In this document: positions 23,212-34,769 of the stretch, piece by piece
Layout of the letters: each line of letters starts with the position of its first letter
How positions within the stretch are numbered: position 1 is the stretch's first letter
NCBI GenBank assembly: GCA_013368325.1
Contig: JAACJK010000005.1
Location: 558,001 to 622,000 of the forward strand
Source: Ephemerocybe angulata
Lineage: Eukaryota; Basidiomycota; Agaricomycetes; Agaricales; Psathyrellaceae
Direction: 5' to 3'
Length of the DNA: 64,000 bases
Program-made: the position numbers and the translations under genes
Notes under the pieces: model-generated
Databases searched by the model: none
What the model was told of the DNA's origin: nothing
The model's input: the letters and a program-made list of their open reading frames with translations, nothing else

Positions 23212-23741
23212 ACCTGTACAGGAGCACTGCATGTCCTGCTGTCCAATGTGTGATCGACTCTGCTGGCTTGTCTTTATCCATTGTTTTCATGTACAAAGTT
23301 GTACTGCTATATCCTTCTTTGCTCTAATACTGCTCTTCTCTATGCACTAATATGTCAAATACGCCTTTCAGTCAACTGATGAGCAATTGCAAATCTAGAC
23401 TCGGCAACCCGCGGCACAACCGCCCCTCGTTGTGACGACGAGAGATCACTAGTATCGGCACACGAAGCGTGAATGGAAATGAAGAGCCTTCAGAGGATAA
23501 CTTAGAGAACTATTGATTCCAAAGAACTGGGGTCTCTAATGTGGTTACATCGTCCTTATATACCTAATAGAACACCTTATCTAAGCTACAGGGTACGATG
23601 AGGAGAAGCAACTACAGGAGAGGAAAAAGATAAGATCTTCAGATAAGATAACATAGTTAGTCTCTCCACACTCATTCAATCAATATTCGATCGCCGTCTG
23701 GCACGGGAATTATAACTCGCCCCTTCTTGGCCAGGACGTTC

Positions 23742-24670
23742 ATGTACCGCGCCCCCACCACCTCTCTACGCACCTGCACTTCTGCCGGAGCGGCCCAATT
23801 GTGGAGCTCACGCTCAATAGTCACTATACATGATTACAGTACCGCACTACCTGGGAAGTCCATCTCCCCAGCAACACTGAAAGTGCGGTATGCTCGTCTC
23901 CGTAGTTAACACAAGGCACTCCAGATTCGACTAATGAGCGCAGACTAGTAGCACTCACATACAAGCAAATACCACACCAAACTGCCTGGGTGAAGTACTG
24001 CGAGATCTAGGAGCGCCTCAAGGCGCTCGGGCTCCCTCCAAACAGCACCGAAACCAAGCCACACGATGGAACCCCCAGATACACCATACCAGTTATCCAC
24101 GTTACGGTCACAAACTGCGCTATATCCGACTCGATGCTGATAGTCAAGTACCTGGACCAAGCGTACCCAGATACACCTAGACTCATAGCACCGGGTAAGG
24201 AGATGCTCCTAGCAACGCTGCATGCCCTCGTCCTTGCCAACATGAGTGCGCCTTTGTATGCGCCCATTGCCTCACGCATCGTCTCCGCTATGGATGAAGA
24301 CAGCGCTACCGTCTATCTGGGGCGCGTGGAGCGCGTTATAGGCACGTCCATTGAAGAATTCTTGAGCACAAGTGGCGAAGAGGACAAGTACTGGGAGAAA
24401 GCCAAGAACGGATTTGGAGTTGTGGACAGTTGTATCCGAAAGGCCGCGTTGGCTCAATGGGGAGGAAGGGTAAACGAGCATCAGCCGTACCTTGCAGGCG
24501 AAGAGCTCTCGTACGCTGATCTTATTGTGGTGGCCCCGCTACGCTGGGCGCAGAAAGCTCTGGGGGAGAATCATGAGCGGTGGAAGCAGATCGCCGCATG
24601 GAACGGTGGAAGGTGGGGGCGGATGTGCGATGGCATGAAACAATACCTGGAGACACATTCCCAACAATAG
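23742..24670 (+). pseudogene. Glutathione S-transferase with an internal stop
   Basis: Exon 1 ends at 23887 and exon 2 runs 23944-24670, with a 56-nt intron whose donor (CG|GTATGCTC) is identical in position and sequence to that of the intact GST at 32135-32980. Matching blocks are DYSTALPGKSISPATLKVR, YKQIPHQTAW, RYTIPVIH, AISDS, KYLDQAYPDTP and WNGGRWG. The codon matching a Glu of the intact protein is TAG at 24008-24010. The exact start is also lost: the intact gene has ATG where this has TCA, though an in-frame ATG exists at 23742. The stop truncates the enzyme inside the thioredoxin domain. Confidence 0.75.
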
Positions 24671-24836
24671 GCCGCAGGTCTAAGGCACACGGAGGGTAGC
24701 AAAAGTGCGATGTAGGAGTAACAATTGGTAGTGACTAAGCATACGTTTCCAGGATACCTTCAACCAATAGTGCTGTATCGAGACAGGACGTTGGTCGGGC
24801 GCCTATGCGTCGCGAAGGTCAAGCCTCATGTACTGA

Positions 24837-24844
24837 TATAAATG
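24837..24844 (+). promoter_or_regulatory. TATA box
   Basis: TATAAATG lies 106 bp upstream of the ATG at 24943. Confidence 0.5.
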
Positions 24845-24942
24845 ACAATTACGCGCATCCCGTAGTACATACGCCACCACCCTCACTCCGATTTCTTAAC
24901 ACCCCACCGAGTACCACCACACTTACATAGAAGAGCACCATC

Positions 24943-25551
24943 ATGCTCGAACCTGTAACTTCACAAGGCGAGGGGAACTCGAAAATGGAAACCCTGGATG
25001 AAGTCAATGATGGCAAACCAAAGCTTGAGCGGAAGGACCGTGTTCAACCCAGGCGTGCCGTCTACGTCAGAAATCCCTACAAAGAACACAAAACACGCAT
25101 CACCCAACTCGAAGGCCCACGCCGGATTAAATCCCAAAAAGCTTTGATCCAAATACCAGCTACCTCTTCTATTGCTGTCGGGAGGATGAAACCGCTTCCG
25201 CCAATCCCGACGAATGAGGCCACGCCTGATGAGGTCGAATCTTGGAGTCAACCTTCTACGGCGACACAACTAGACAACCTCTCCTACGTGGACTCTGACT
25301 GTGATACCGACTCTATATCATCACTCCAATGTCATGCATCAGATACAGACTCTACCTGCGAACTGGTGACTGGATTTGACTTGGGTTCCAGCCGTCACAT
25401 GGAGATCAGGTCTGAAAAGCACTGGGAGAGAGACTGGGAATACAAGTCTCGCGCCTTTTGCGATAAAACAGCATCGCCCTCCTTGGCGAAGGGTGCTAGT
25501 AGGATGGTCCCCGCGCCGAAAGTCCCGCCGAAGCGATATCGTATCCCATGA
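24943..25551 (+). CDS. Disordered charged hypothetical protein
   Basis: A single exon of 202 aa starts MLEPVTSQGEGNSK. The first half is basic (KLERKDRVQPRRAVYVRN). A KPLPPIPTN stretch resembles an SH3-binding proline motif and also occurs in similar form in the gene at 31133. Next is an acidic D/S run (SDCDTDSISSLQCHASDTDS), and the C-terminus is KVPPKRYRIP. No domain is recognised. Confidence 0.55.
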   Translation: MLEPVTSQGEGNSKMETLDEVNDGKPKLERKDRVQPRRAVYVRNPYKEHKTRITQLEGPRRIKSQKALIQIPATSSIAVGRMKPLPPIPTNEATPDEVESWSQPSTATQLDNLSYVDSDCDTDSISSLQCHASDTDSTCELVTGFDLGSSRHMEIRSEKHWERDWEYKSRAFCDKTASPSLAKGASRMVPAPKVPPKRYRIP

Positions 25552-26068
25552 TCAGGATACGTTGAGCGCGTGCTATCTTATGCTGGAAATAATTTACTCT
25601 ATCCAAACACGTAATGAGAGGCTTCATAGCAATAATTTATCTCTGCCATTCCATAACTGCGCTCAGGCCTGCGCTGGTATCATCCAACGTCAAAGAAACA
25701 TTACATGAACTGTGGCACGGGCGCTTAACCTCAGCCCCACCCGCCTCTCCGCATCAGCCCCGCGCACGCCTCCCGCCTCTCCCCCACAGCCACTCCAAAC
25801 CTCCCTGCCATAAAGTAGCCCGCAGCACAAGCCACAACAGCATGAGCCTGCCCGTCAACCGCCGCACCTTTCAAAGGACCAATCTGGGCATACAAAAGGC
25901 AGTGCCCATTAACCGCGCAGTCCAGCGCGTCCACACCGGTTACACGTCGCTTTGTCCTCGTTGCTGTGGCATCTCAATAAAAAGGGGCCTTCTTCCGCTC
26001 TCTATTCCCCACCAAAGTTGCCAATTCGTCGACTTTCACTACAATTTACTCAACGTCCCAAACCTACT

Positions 26069-26602
26069 ATGCCACAACAGAAACCCACCCGAACATCAGC
26101 CCACACCCAAAGATACAGCGCCCCACCCCCCTCTAGATCCCCCCTCAACCTCACCTGCTTCCAAGACGACGACGACGCCTTCCTCTCCCGCCAAGGCCGC
26201 GTCAAACCTCGAAAAGCAAACCACACCTCCCTGCCTCCCCCGAGCAAGTTCGATGATGCCACACGTACGCGGACATCATTAGAGCCATCCGTCCATAATT
26301 CGGAGAGACCTCTTGTGAGTAGCCCAATGCCCCTGAAGAGGAGCGATTGGGAAACGTCCAACAAAGGGCGACCGGTTGCTAAAAGGGATCTACAACAGCC
26401 TACGCCACCAAGACTCCACGATGGCCCGCAGCGCGTCCTGAGCAAGTCAAATTTGCACTCCAAGCCAGAAGCACCAGGAGCGGTACTGCGGGGTGACTCT
26501 GTGCACATCCGCGTTCGTGCCTTAAAGCCCGACGGCACCGGGTTCTACGACCCAGGGCCCTTGGCTCCCTACCTACCTTCGCCCAGACCAACGCGCAAGT
26601 AG
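26069..26602 (+). CDS. Disordered Pro/Ser/Arg-rich hypothetical protein
   Basis: The ATG at 26069 gives 177 aa (MPQQKPTRTSAHTQRY). The open frame extends further upstream, but AATAAAAAG at 25976 is the likely TATA-type element, and a start at 26069 fits the 90-bp spacing seen elsewhere. The product is basic, with only one more hydrophobic part near the C-terminus (VLRGDSVHIRVRALKPDGTG). GGGCGCTTAA at 25729 is a reverse copy of the recurrent upstream motif. No family is recognised. Confidence 0.5.
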   Translation: MPQQKPTRTSAHTQRYSAPPPSRSPLNLTCFQDDDDAFLSRQGRVKPRKANHTSLPPPSKFDDATRTRTSLEPSVHNSERPLVSSPMPLKRSDWETSNKGRPVAKRDLQQPTPPRLHDGPQRVLSKSNLHSKPEAPGAVLRGDSVHIRVRALKPDGTGFYDPGPLAPYLPSPRPTRK

Positions 26603-26941
26603 CCCTAATTGGTGACGCCAAAAGGTTTATAGCATTGACGTCGAGTTAGTAGTACGCAGGTAGTACAGAATGAACGAACGTCCACACGGCGGGAGATATT
26701 ATACAATGTATTAATCGAATTCAACAGTCTGATCTTATGTATAAAACGTGGAACGAGTGAAGGATGCCGTCGAAGCGCAAAGAAGCAAGTGAGCAAGTGA
26801 GACGCGAATCGCAAAACGCAAAACGCGAAAGGACGAAGAAGAAACAAACAAAAAGAGAGAAAGAGAGAAAGTGTCAAAAGAATGTAAGTGTCTATGGTTA
26901 GTCAAGTCAAGTCAAGTCAACGAGTCAAGTCGTCGGTCAAT

Positions 26942-29282
26942 CTAATGCGCAATACTATCATACGAAGGCGGAATCTCACTCGGCGCCTCGCCCTCCTCCT
27001 CCAACCTCCCCCCATCGCGATGCTGCACCACCGACCCCCTGTTAGCCCTTCCGCTCGTCCCCTCCTCCTCCTCCGTCGGGTTCATCACATGCGCTCCCCC
27101 AGCCTTTGCCCTTGCCTCGCGCTCCTTCGCACTCTGAGCCACACTAGGATTCGTGCCCGTGTGGTTATACGCCAGCCCCGCCGCGGACGACGACACCTCG
27201 CTCGGCGCCGTCTCGGGCGACATCGCACGGCCCACATACGGGTTATAATACCCCGAACTCATCGTCGTCGGCGTCCCAGGCTGCTGTTGCTGGTGCTGCA
27301 TCCCAAATCCACCAGGGTAGTATCCCCCAGCACCCGAAGGCTGCTGAGGCTGCTCCCCAGGGGGACTCAAAACCTGCTTCTCATTCCTCCCATAATACGC
27401 CGCAGGCCCGAGCGGCACATTACTGTTGCTGCTCATCCCGCCCATATCCTGATACGGTCCACCCGCAGCACCGTAAGGCGCATACGAGCCGTTATGTCCT
27501 TGGCTGGAGAGCGACATCGCAGGGAGGTGGTGGCTCTGGGGCGGGGGGCTGGCGCTGCTGGTCGGCGGGTAGATGGAAGAGGTGGTCGTGCTTGCGGGGT
27601 AAGGCGCAGCGGGGTACGCACCGCCCGCGACGCCGCCAACGACGAGCCCGACCTGACTCATGTTGGTGCCCGCGTTGTCGATTCCGCCCTCGAGGATGGA
27701 CGAGTTGCGCTTGTTGTGGGTCAGGGCGCCCGAGTGCGGTGGGGAGGCGTGGTGGTTAACGCCGGTGGAGGCAGCTGCGACACGGTCAGGGTCGAAGTTG
27801 CCATCGAAGTGCTCGTCGAGTTGGGCCTTTCGGCGACGGCGGAGGAGGAACCAGAGGAGTAGGATGAGTAGTAGAAGTCCTCCAATACCTAGCGAAACGG
27901 TCAGTAAAGTAGAGACATGGTTAGACGTTGATGACGCACCTCCAACAACACCTCCGACGATGGCGCCTACGTTTGTACCCTTTTTCGCAGAGGTGGGGTC
28001 TGCGTGTTTTGTGACGACGGTTCCGGGTGCGATAACGGTCGTGACCTCGACGTAAGTCGTGTATTGCTGGCCATTTGAGGTTACTCTAAAGGAAATAATG
28101 GTCAGGACAAGCGCACAACGAATGGGTTGAATGGGGGAGAAAAAAGTGAAAGATCCAAAGATAGGCAAAGGAGGGCAGAAACGCATATATGCGGCGAAAA
28201 AGAAAATATCCAGTCTGGGAAACCTCGTCGACCCTCCTCAAGAACGTGCATCGCGAAGAGTAACGGCATTGAAACACCACACGGGTGGCGGCGCATACAT
28301 GCACCAAGGAAACGTAGAGGGGCGCATATAGGTCAAGAAGAACTTGAATCCAGCTACAGTCAACGGACAATGGTGAAGACACAATGAAGAATGGGGAGAA
28401 GGTGAAGCATCAGCTGCCTCGGGCAGTCAATACCCTTCGCCGAGCGAAGGTGGGTAGGTAGATCCCCCCAGCACGACTCCGAGCTATCGAGGGACGATAG
28501 CGCAGGCGCAAGTAACCCCAGTAAAGTATATCCAACGAAAGGCGCGCTCCGACGACGCCAACGAACGCTATCGCGGCGCACAACGCATGGCACGCGGATG
28601 CACGAACAACGATAGCATGCACGCGTACATGCCGGCACAGGGGAGCACGATGACGTGCCTCCCCAGGCTCCGAGGACCGAGGCTCCAAAAATGATAGAAT
28701 CATATCGAAAATAGAAGAGCAACGAGGTGCCGAACAACGGAAAGGGAAGAAGGACGAGGGATTGAGGAGGTACGAGAAACAAGACGAAGAAAGGCAAACA
28801 CGAAAGAACATGAAGAGGATGTACGAAGAAGAAGAATGAAAACGAAAAGCAAAGAACAAAAGAAAAGTGCACGTACACGCTAGCGGAACTAAACACACTT
28901 GTACTGCTCGTCGAGAGGGTCGACGTCGTACTCGTCTCACTACTCGTCGTGCTGGTAGTACTCGTGGTACTGCTTGTCGTCCCCGACGTGCTCGTCGTGC
29001 TGGTTGTACTCGTAGTCGAAGTATCCGTCGTCGGCGTCGACGTCGTGCTCGTCGTAGTGGAAGTGGTGCTGGTGGTGCTCGTCGTCGACGTCGTCGGAGA
29101 GCTCGTTGTCGGGAGCGTGGTCGGTATAGTTAATGTGCCTGCAAAATGAAGAGGTGGCGTCAGTATACTTGTTCTGCGTTTGGTGTGTGGAGCGGGTAGG
29201 TACTGGAAGTGGAAGAGGAAGTAGGGGGGTCTATGGGGAGGAGGCCTCCTGCAGGGGGCGGCGGTGTTGAGGTCGTAGACAT
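26942..29282 (-). CDS. Single-pass membrane protein with Ser/Thr-rich stalk and PPSY tail
   Basis: Exons 29282-29204, 29138-28877, 28085-27940 and 27888-26942 give 477 aa. Residues 1-115 are Ser/Thr-rich and likely O-mannosylated outside the cell. They are followed by YTTYVEVTTVIAPGTVVT, a membrane segment (VGAIVGGVVGG then IGGLLLLILLLWF) and the stop-transfer RRRRK. The large C-terminal domain is disordered, Gly/Pro/Tyr/Gln-rich, and ends IPPSYDSIAH; PPSY is a PPxY motif of the kind bound by WW domains of Nedd4/Rsp5 ligases. No cleavable signal peptide is seen. The layout matches fungal Mid2/WSC/SKG6-like wall-stress or polarity proteins. The second intron is 791 nt, far longer than others here. 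Confidence 0.8.
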
Positions 29283-31132
29283 GTTTCCCTTTGAATTGAA
29301 GAAGAGAAAAGCCAAAAAACGAGGGCGTGAAAAACAGAGAGGAGCCTTGGAGCAGTGGTGGTTCAAATAAAAGATCCCACTCCTATAGCAGCAGAAGTGG
29401 AGCTATCTTTCGGTGTCGATAGATAGATAAGAATAGGAAACAGAGATGAAAGAATAATGGCCGAAGGTGGAGAAGAGAAAAGGAAAGAGGTGAATCGGAT
29501 GGCGAAAGCAAACGGAACGGGGTTGGTTACGCAGGCACCCGACGCCCGACGAGCTCGCGTCAGCAAAAATAACGCGGCGGAGGATATCTTTGCCTGCTAT
29601 TGGTTGTTCCGCCCCCGGTCGGCAATGCGTGAAAAAGGATATCCCCACATCCCCACGTCATTCATCGACCAAAAATCCCCTTGGCATCGACGACGGTACA
29701 ACATCTTTTCTAGGACTTCGACACGCGCTTTTTTCGCTCCCCTATCTCTTTCTCTCTTCATGCACGGCCCCGTCGCACAACCACGAACCCAAGAAAAAGA
29801 ACAAAGAAAAGAGCCGTACCCGACATAATGCTCAACTCCTATTTTGCGAAGACGATGATGGATGGATAGATGGAAGCTTGGCTGGATGCTAACGGTGATG
29901 AACGCGGTCTTGATCGGTGTGCGGCGTGTTCTCTTCGTCTGGCTTTCTACTTTCTTGAACCCGCGGTGGTGGCGACGGTGATGAACAGGAAGGATAGAAA
30001 GATAGTAAGATGGATGGGAGAAAGATGGAAGATGCGGTGTGCGGCGGCGTGGGTGACTGAAGGAGGGCGTGTGTGTGCTTGGACCTTACGAGTCTTGGGT
30101 ATGAACTGGTATACGCGAGGAGGACCGTCCGGTCGAGAACTTGGTACGCCTCTAAAAGTGGCCTGACAGCGGTCGTGCGAGTGCGTGCGTGCGTGCTACG
30201 TCCGCAGCGAAGCTTCTTCCTTCAATGGAAGTTGGTGCTGATCCCTGGTGGTATGCTCCGAGGGTACTTCTTTCCTTCGTTCCTGCGCGGCGGTTGTCCA
30301 CGAGCGATGTTGAAGTGGTCGATGTATGTAAAGGCGAGGAGGTCTAGGTGTACTTGAACGCCCCTAGGTTACGGTACGATGATGCGTTCAGCCGCCGTGG
30401 AGTGAGAGAGGCCGTGGATAATGCTTCTTCGACTATACGTGGTTGCTGTGCAGTTCCCCAATGGCGAATACAGAATAGATAGATAGATAGAGTTAACGAG
30501 TGAATGGAGGAGGAACGAGGGTGGACCCGAAAACTCGAACGACGGAAGTTGAGGAAGAAAGAGTTCAACAACAAGTCTGTCTGTCGCCGCCAGCGCTCTC
30601 CGCTGGGGAGTCGAGCCCCCCGGCTCAACAACCTGATTTGGGCCTCCCGATCATTTTCCCAATCCGGCCTACGATGATGCCAAGTTGATGACGTGCTACA
30701 TAACCGATCGTCCCTGCCGAGGCTGCGCCTGCGCTTGGGCCTCCTCCAGCTGCCCTCACGCAGAAAAAGCCCTTAAGAGCCTGCAAGCTGACAGTAGTAC
30801 TTCTGGGTGGAAGTGAGAGGGGGGACATTCCTAGGGAGCATGGTATATCGTAACAGGAAAATCACACAATGAAAATTTACGCAGCAATTTGAAATTGGCC
30901 CGTCGACCGCATCACCAGGTGATTATGCAACACTGCCACTGCATGCGGCTTGGCACAGCCTGCACAGGCACGCGTCCGGGGGCGCCGGGCAACGCCGGGG
31001 TCCCATGCAGCTCACCTAGACAAGAACCACCACACAATATAAAGAATCAGGCGCATATATTTCGTATTATAGGACCGCGTCCACTATAGCTATAATCTGC
31101 AATCCAATCCATCCACCTCGTCTCATTTCTCC
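29283..31132. other. Gene-poor stretch
   Basis: The part next to the membrane-protein gene is its likely promoter and 5' UTR, pyrimidine-rich on the minus strand. No further gene is supported. A 67-codon frame at 30828-30625 (minus) is too short to judge. Confidence 0.45.
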
Positions 31133-31720
31133 CTACCCTGTACGCCCACGCTCATCCTCAGGATGCACAGGCGGCGCACTCTCTTGAAAACCATATCGTC
31201 GGTCTTCACTACTCTTCTCCAATCGCTCCCTCTTCTGTATGGCCCTGGCATTCTCCCTTCGCTCCCCCGGGTTGCTCATATATGTGGATCTCTGTACGGG
31301 TCGGGGGGGAGGAAGTTCTTTCTGACCTCTGGGTAATGGTGGTAGGTCCTTCACATGCTCATATTCGGACGCTTTGAAGGCTTGCTTAGTCTCTGAATGG
31401 TGCGAATTAGATTCGGCCGGCTTGTATGTGCGAGTTGGCGAATCTATCCTGGGAGCGGTCGAGGAATTGTATCGCGGGGTGTCTTCGCGTTTCTGGCTGG
31501 TTATGCGACCGTCCGTGCTCGGACCAGGTCTCTCCAGTTCATCGAAGAGCGCTGACGGGGGACGCGAGCTGCTCATGTTCTCAATGAATCTAGAAGCATC
31601 CCGGAACGATATCGGTGGAATGGGCAAGGGGCGTTCACGTTTGGTTGGTAACGTGTGGTGCTTGGGTTGAGAGTCCTCTCGCTGAGTATTCGCGCTGGTG
31701 CTTGAATGGTGGTTAGACAT
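31133..31720 (-). CDS. Disordered Ser/Pro/Arg-rich hypothetical protein
   Basis: The ATG at 31720 gives 195 aa (MSNHHSSTSANTQRED). The open frame extends 138 nt further upstream, but a TATATAAC at 31812-31805 lies inside that extension, so the first plausible start is 31720, 85 bp after the TATA. Motifs include RPLPIPPISFRDASRF and KDLPPLPRGQKELPPP, Pro-rich SH3-type stretches, and a Lys/Arg/Glu-rich C-terminus. It resembles the protein at 24943. A TAGGCGCCC motif lies upstream at 31989. Confidence 0.55.
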   Translation of the reverse strand: MSNHHSSTSANTQREDSQPKHHTLPTKRERPLPIPPISFRDASRFIENMSSSRPPSALFDELERPGPSTDGRITSQKREDTPRYNSSTAPRIDSPTRTYKPAESNSHHSETKQAFKASEYEHVKDLPPLPRGQKELPPPRPVQRSTYMSNPGERRENARAIQKRERLEKSSEDRRYGFQESAPPVHPEDERGRTG

Positions 31721-31804
31721 GATACTCGTAGGGGATCTAGGTGCTGAGGGATCTGGAGCTGCAAACGTTTTCTGTGTGTGGTGGACGATCGCCGAAGTGG
31801 CCTT

Positions 31805-31812
31805 GTTATATA
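31805..31812 (-). promoter_or_regulatory. TATA box deciding the start of the gene at 31133-31720
   Basis: TATATAAC on the minus strand, 85 bp upstream of the chosen ATG. Confidence 0.5.
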
Positions 31813-32134
31813 GTCCCGCCACTAAGGCGACAAAGCGACAGGTGCGCTGGAGGAACATAGCCTCAAGCTTGGTTTGGTTTGGGCCTTTCTACTCCCAAAC
31901 TGTCTATAGAATAAAGAAAGAAAGGCTTTTTGCTTTGAATGAATGAATCGCAACGATGGCCATTCGGGTCACTTGGGCAAAATTTCAAATAGGCGCCCAC
32001 CCGGCGGGCGGCGTTAACAGCATTTGACTTTGATTTGCTTTGCTCCGGACTTCATTTGCCATAGGACAGTCATACATATTGCATTGCTCAATGTCCGAGA
32101 GATGGGGCTCATCTAATCTGGACGTATCTTATCC

Positions 32135-32980
32135 CTACTCATGGACGACAGTATATCCCTTGATAGCTTCGTGCAACCTCCCCCACCGCCCACCATTCCA
32201 CGTAACAAGCCTCTTCCATTCCTCACTCTCTTCCCCAAGCACCTTCCAAACCCACACCAAAATGCTAGCTAACGCCACATCCGCATACACCATCCCCTTT
32301 CCCCCAATAAACACCCTTTTCTCTTCCTCCCTCCCCAACCCCGCGATCACCTCCGCCTTCCTATAGTACCCATCAATCACATCAAACGCGCCCTGCACAT
32401 CCTTCCAGACCTTCTGTGGGTTCTCCGGATTCGCGAGCCACTCTTCAATGGGGGCTCCAAGCGCGCCTTCAACAACACTGCGGAAATACGCCTTGCGCAC
32501 ATCGCCGGGTTGGAGCTTCACGGCCTTCGGACCCACGACGAGGTAGAGGTGCGGCAGCAGGAGACCTTGGATTGTAGATTCGAATGCGAAGGAGGTGACC
32601 CGCGTGGAGGGGGAGGTCACTTGGGGCGTGTCGGGGTATGCGCGGTCGAGGTAGTCGATGATGCGCGCTGAGTCGCTTATGGCCTCGCCTGTAGCTTCGT
32701 CATGGAGCACGGGGATTGTGTATCGTGGAGAGCCGTCGGGTTTGAGGTCGAGGTCGTTGGGCGGGAGGTTGAGCGCGCGGATCTGGGTCTCGATTTCGAG
32801 GGGATGGAAGAAGACGGTGCGGTGTGGGAGGTTCTTGTAGTTGAGGACGATACTTGGGATGGTTGGTTAGGTGGGCGCTTATTTGGAACCTAGGGTGGCT
32901 TGAGCATACCGGACTTTTGCAGCGTAAGGGGAGAAGGATTTATCAGGGAGCTCTGTCAGGTAGTCGTAGAGAGTTATCAT
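32135..32980 (-). CDS. Glutathione S-transferase, fungal etherase-like
   Basis: Exons 32980-32910 and 32852-32135, separated by a 57-nt intron, give 262 aa, the usual GST length. The thioredoxin-like half starts MITLYDYLTELPDKSFSPY and continues AAKVR, YKNLPHRTVFFHP, SPRYTIPVLHDEATGEAISDS and DYLDRAYPDTP. The SPxxxKVR segment carries the residues that usually position glutathione in the LigE/etherase-like and GTE classes. The C-terminal helical half holds GGKGMVYADVALASILVW and WNGGRWG. It probably conjugates or cleaves ethers of xenobiotic or lignin-derived compounds in the cytosol. The intron contains the AATAAGCGCCC motif. Two defective relatives lie nearby (23742 and 34770). Confidence 0.9.
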
Positions 32981-33064
32981 ATTGGTGGATTAGAGAGTGA
33001 GGCCGGTGTGAGGAGGGGAGATGGGTAGTGCGACTTCTGAAAGAATTCCTGGAGACCTGTTCCG

Positions 33065-33072
33065 TACTTATA
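33065..33072 (-). promoter_or_regulatory. TATA box of the GST gene
   Basis: TATAAGTA on the minus strand, 85 bp upstream of the ATG at 32980. Confidence 0.45.
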
Positions 33073-33759
33073 CCGCAGTAGTTGGCAGATCTTGCTGCGC
33101 GAGCATGATAGATTGTGCACCTCGTGAGAGGGAATTGCATGGAACCGTCCAGAAAGACGCAGTAGAAGCGCGGGCGCAATTCATATTAGCTCCGCGGCAC
33201 CCGATCAGGGTACCATCCCGCACTGAAGGTGTTGGAGGCGTTCCCAGTGGCACCGATTAAGCGCTCATTGAGTCATAGGAAAGTTTCGAATGGAAGAGAA
33301 GCGCAGTACCTCAGATGTTCGTAGTTGGCACTACTTAGTGCCCTGGATGAAATAGTATCAATAAATGGGTGTCAGGTGTAGTTTGGAGTCGTGATTCTTC
33401 CCTGCCGTTCGCATTACGCATGTCGGCAGATAGTTTCAAACCCCGGCTGCGGAACTTCTCAACGAGCGCTTATCATTTGTGAATCGTGACAATGGCTGAT
33501 TCTGCAAGTAGATACTAGCGAGGACTGCACTTTGAAATGCAGTGTCATTTTTTGTTCCTCCATTGAAGCACGGATACGCTTTGACCTGACAAAGCGGTTG
33601 CTTGGTCCCCCTTGTGATCCAATCGCCAGCCATTGTTTAAGCGCCAATGATCTTGACCTTATATTACAACAATGGGTCCTCGAAGGACTACATAATGGTC
33701 CAGGCGACGTTCTGTGCAGATTACACCATCTTCGCCACCACCATCCTCATCCAACCCCG

Positions 33760-34506
33760 ATGAGTCGTCGTTCAAAGAAAACCAAGTCTCCCCGTCGTTC
33801 GAGCGCCCTCTCAGACTCCGATGCCGGCTTCAGCGACCTCGCGTTACTCAATTACCCAGCCTCGCCCACCTCTGGTATGCCGATCCAAATGGGACCCTTC
33901 GTCGCCCCTGGCTGGGCAGAGCAAGCCCATCAGGTCGTTGCAACACAGACTTGCAAATCCAATACCCCGCTCCCAATGAGCCCAGGGCCTGCTTCTCACA
34001 CCATGCACGCAACACGCCATCCTCGCGAAGCGACTCCCCTCCTTAGCCCTTTGATTCTTTTTGAGCGTCAGCCCATTGAGCAACGTCCAAAAGAAAAGAA
34101 AAAGAAGGAGAAAAAGCAAAAGGAAAAGGCTCGAAGGAGTGCGAAAACGCACCAAAGGAACGAAGCGGATTCAAGACCCTCCCAATCGACGACTGCCACA
34201 CCAAATGCAGGTCCGAGCCAGGAATACCCTTCGTTCAGCCAGTGGCAGCCATACTATCCCTACTCGGCTCCAGCTCCGTACCCAGGCAACTATCAGCCCC
34301 GACCTATTGTGCCCCAATCGATGCCATACTATGGTGCACCGCAAGCGTACTCGTTTAATGCTTACACTGGCTACCCGGCGATGAGACAGTATCCCCAGCA
34401 CAGGGCGGATCCCAGAGGGTATCCACCTGACCATATCATGTATGGCGTGAATCCAGAGCGCCGATCTTCGAGCCCGGAGCCGTTTGTTCCGCCTTCTCTT
34501 ACTTAA
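33760..34506 (+). CDS. Lys-rich, Pro/Tyr-rich disordered protein
   Basis: The ATG at 33760 gives 248 aa (MSRRSKKTKSPRRS). The open frame extends upstream, but the recurrent TTTAAGCGCC motif lies at 33636, so the upstream part is probably 5' UTR. A lysine tract (KEKKKKEKKQKEKARR) in the middle is a likely nuclear localisation signal. The C-terminal third is a Tyr/Pro/Gln-rich prion-like segment (QWQPYYPYSAPAPYPGNYQ). No domain is recognised. Confidence 0.55.
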   Translation: MSRRSKKTKSPRRSSALSDSDAGFSDLALLNYPASPTSGMPIQMGPFVAPGWAEQAHQVVATQTCKSNTPLPMSPGPASHTMHATRHPREATPLLSPLILFERQPIEQRPKEKKKKEKKQKEKARRSAKTHQRNEADSRPSQSTTATPNAGPSQEYPSFSQWQPYYPYSAPAPYPGNYQPRPIVPQSMPYYGAPQAYSFNAYTGYPAMRQYPQHRADPRGYPPDHIMYGVNPERRSSSPEPFVPPSLT

Positions 34507-34769
34507 GGACATACTAGGCTCTCAGAGGGTAGCAAACCGCGGACAGTGAACCGCGGCAAAGGTGTGCAGTAGGACACTTACTTAGACTCTATTGTGTTAT
34601 GTATATCGCTTTGTTTAATCTTGATTCGATAATTGCATGGACAGGCAAAGGGTTTCAGAGAGAAATCCTTGATTAGCACCGGTACGCTCGGAGGTGGTTC
34701 GACGAGGGTCAGAATTTTGCTGGATAATATCAAAACTCTCGCACTAGCCTGAGCGGGTGTCTGTATTAC

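Noticed and set aside
26888..27862. 324-codon Arg-rich frame on the plus strand
   Set aside because: It is antisense to the Pro/Gly/Ser-rich tail of the membrane protein; its composition is the complement of low-complexity codons.
28867..29133. Arg-rich frame on the plus strand
   Set aside because: It is the reverse reading of the Ser/Thr repeat stalk of the membrane protein.
30625..30828. 67-codon frame starting with ATG on the minus strand
   Set aside because: It is too short, with no TATA box at the usual spacing and no relative in the window.
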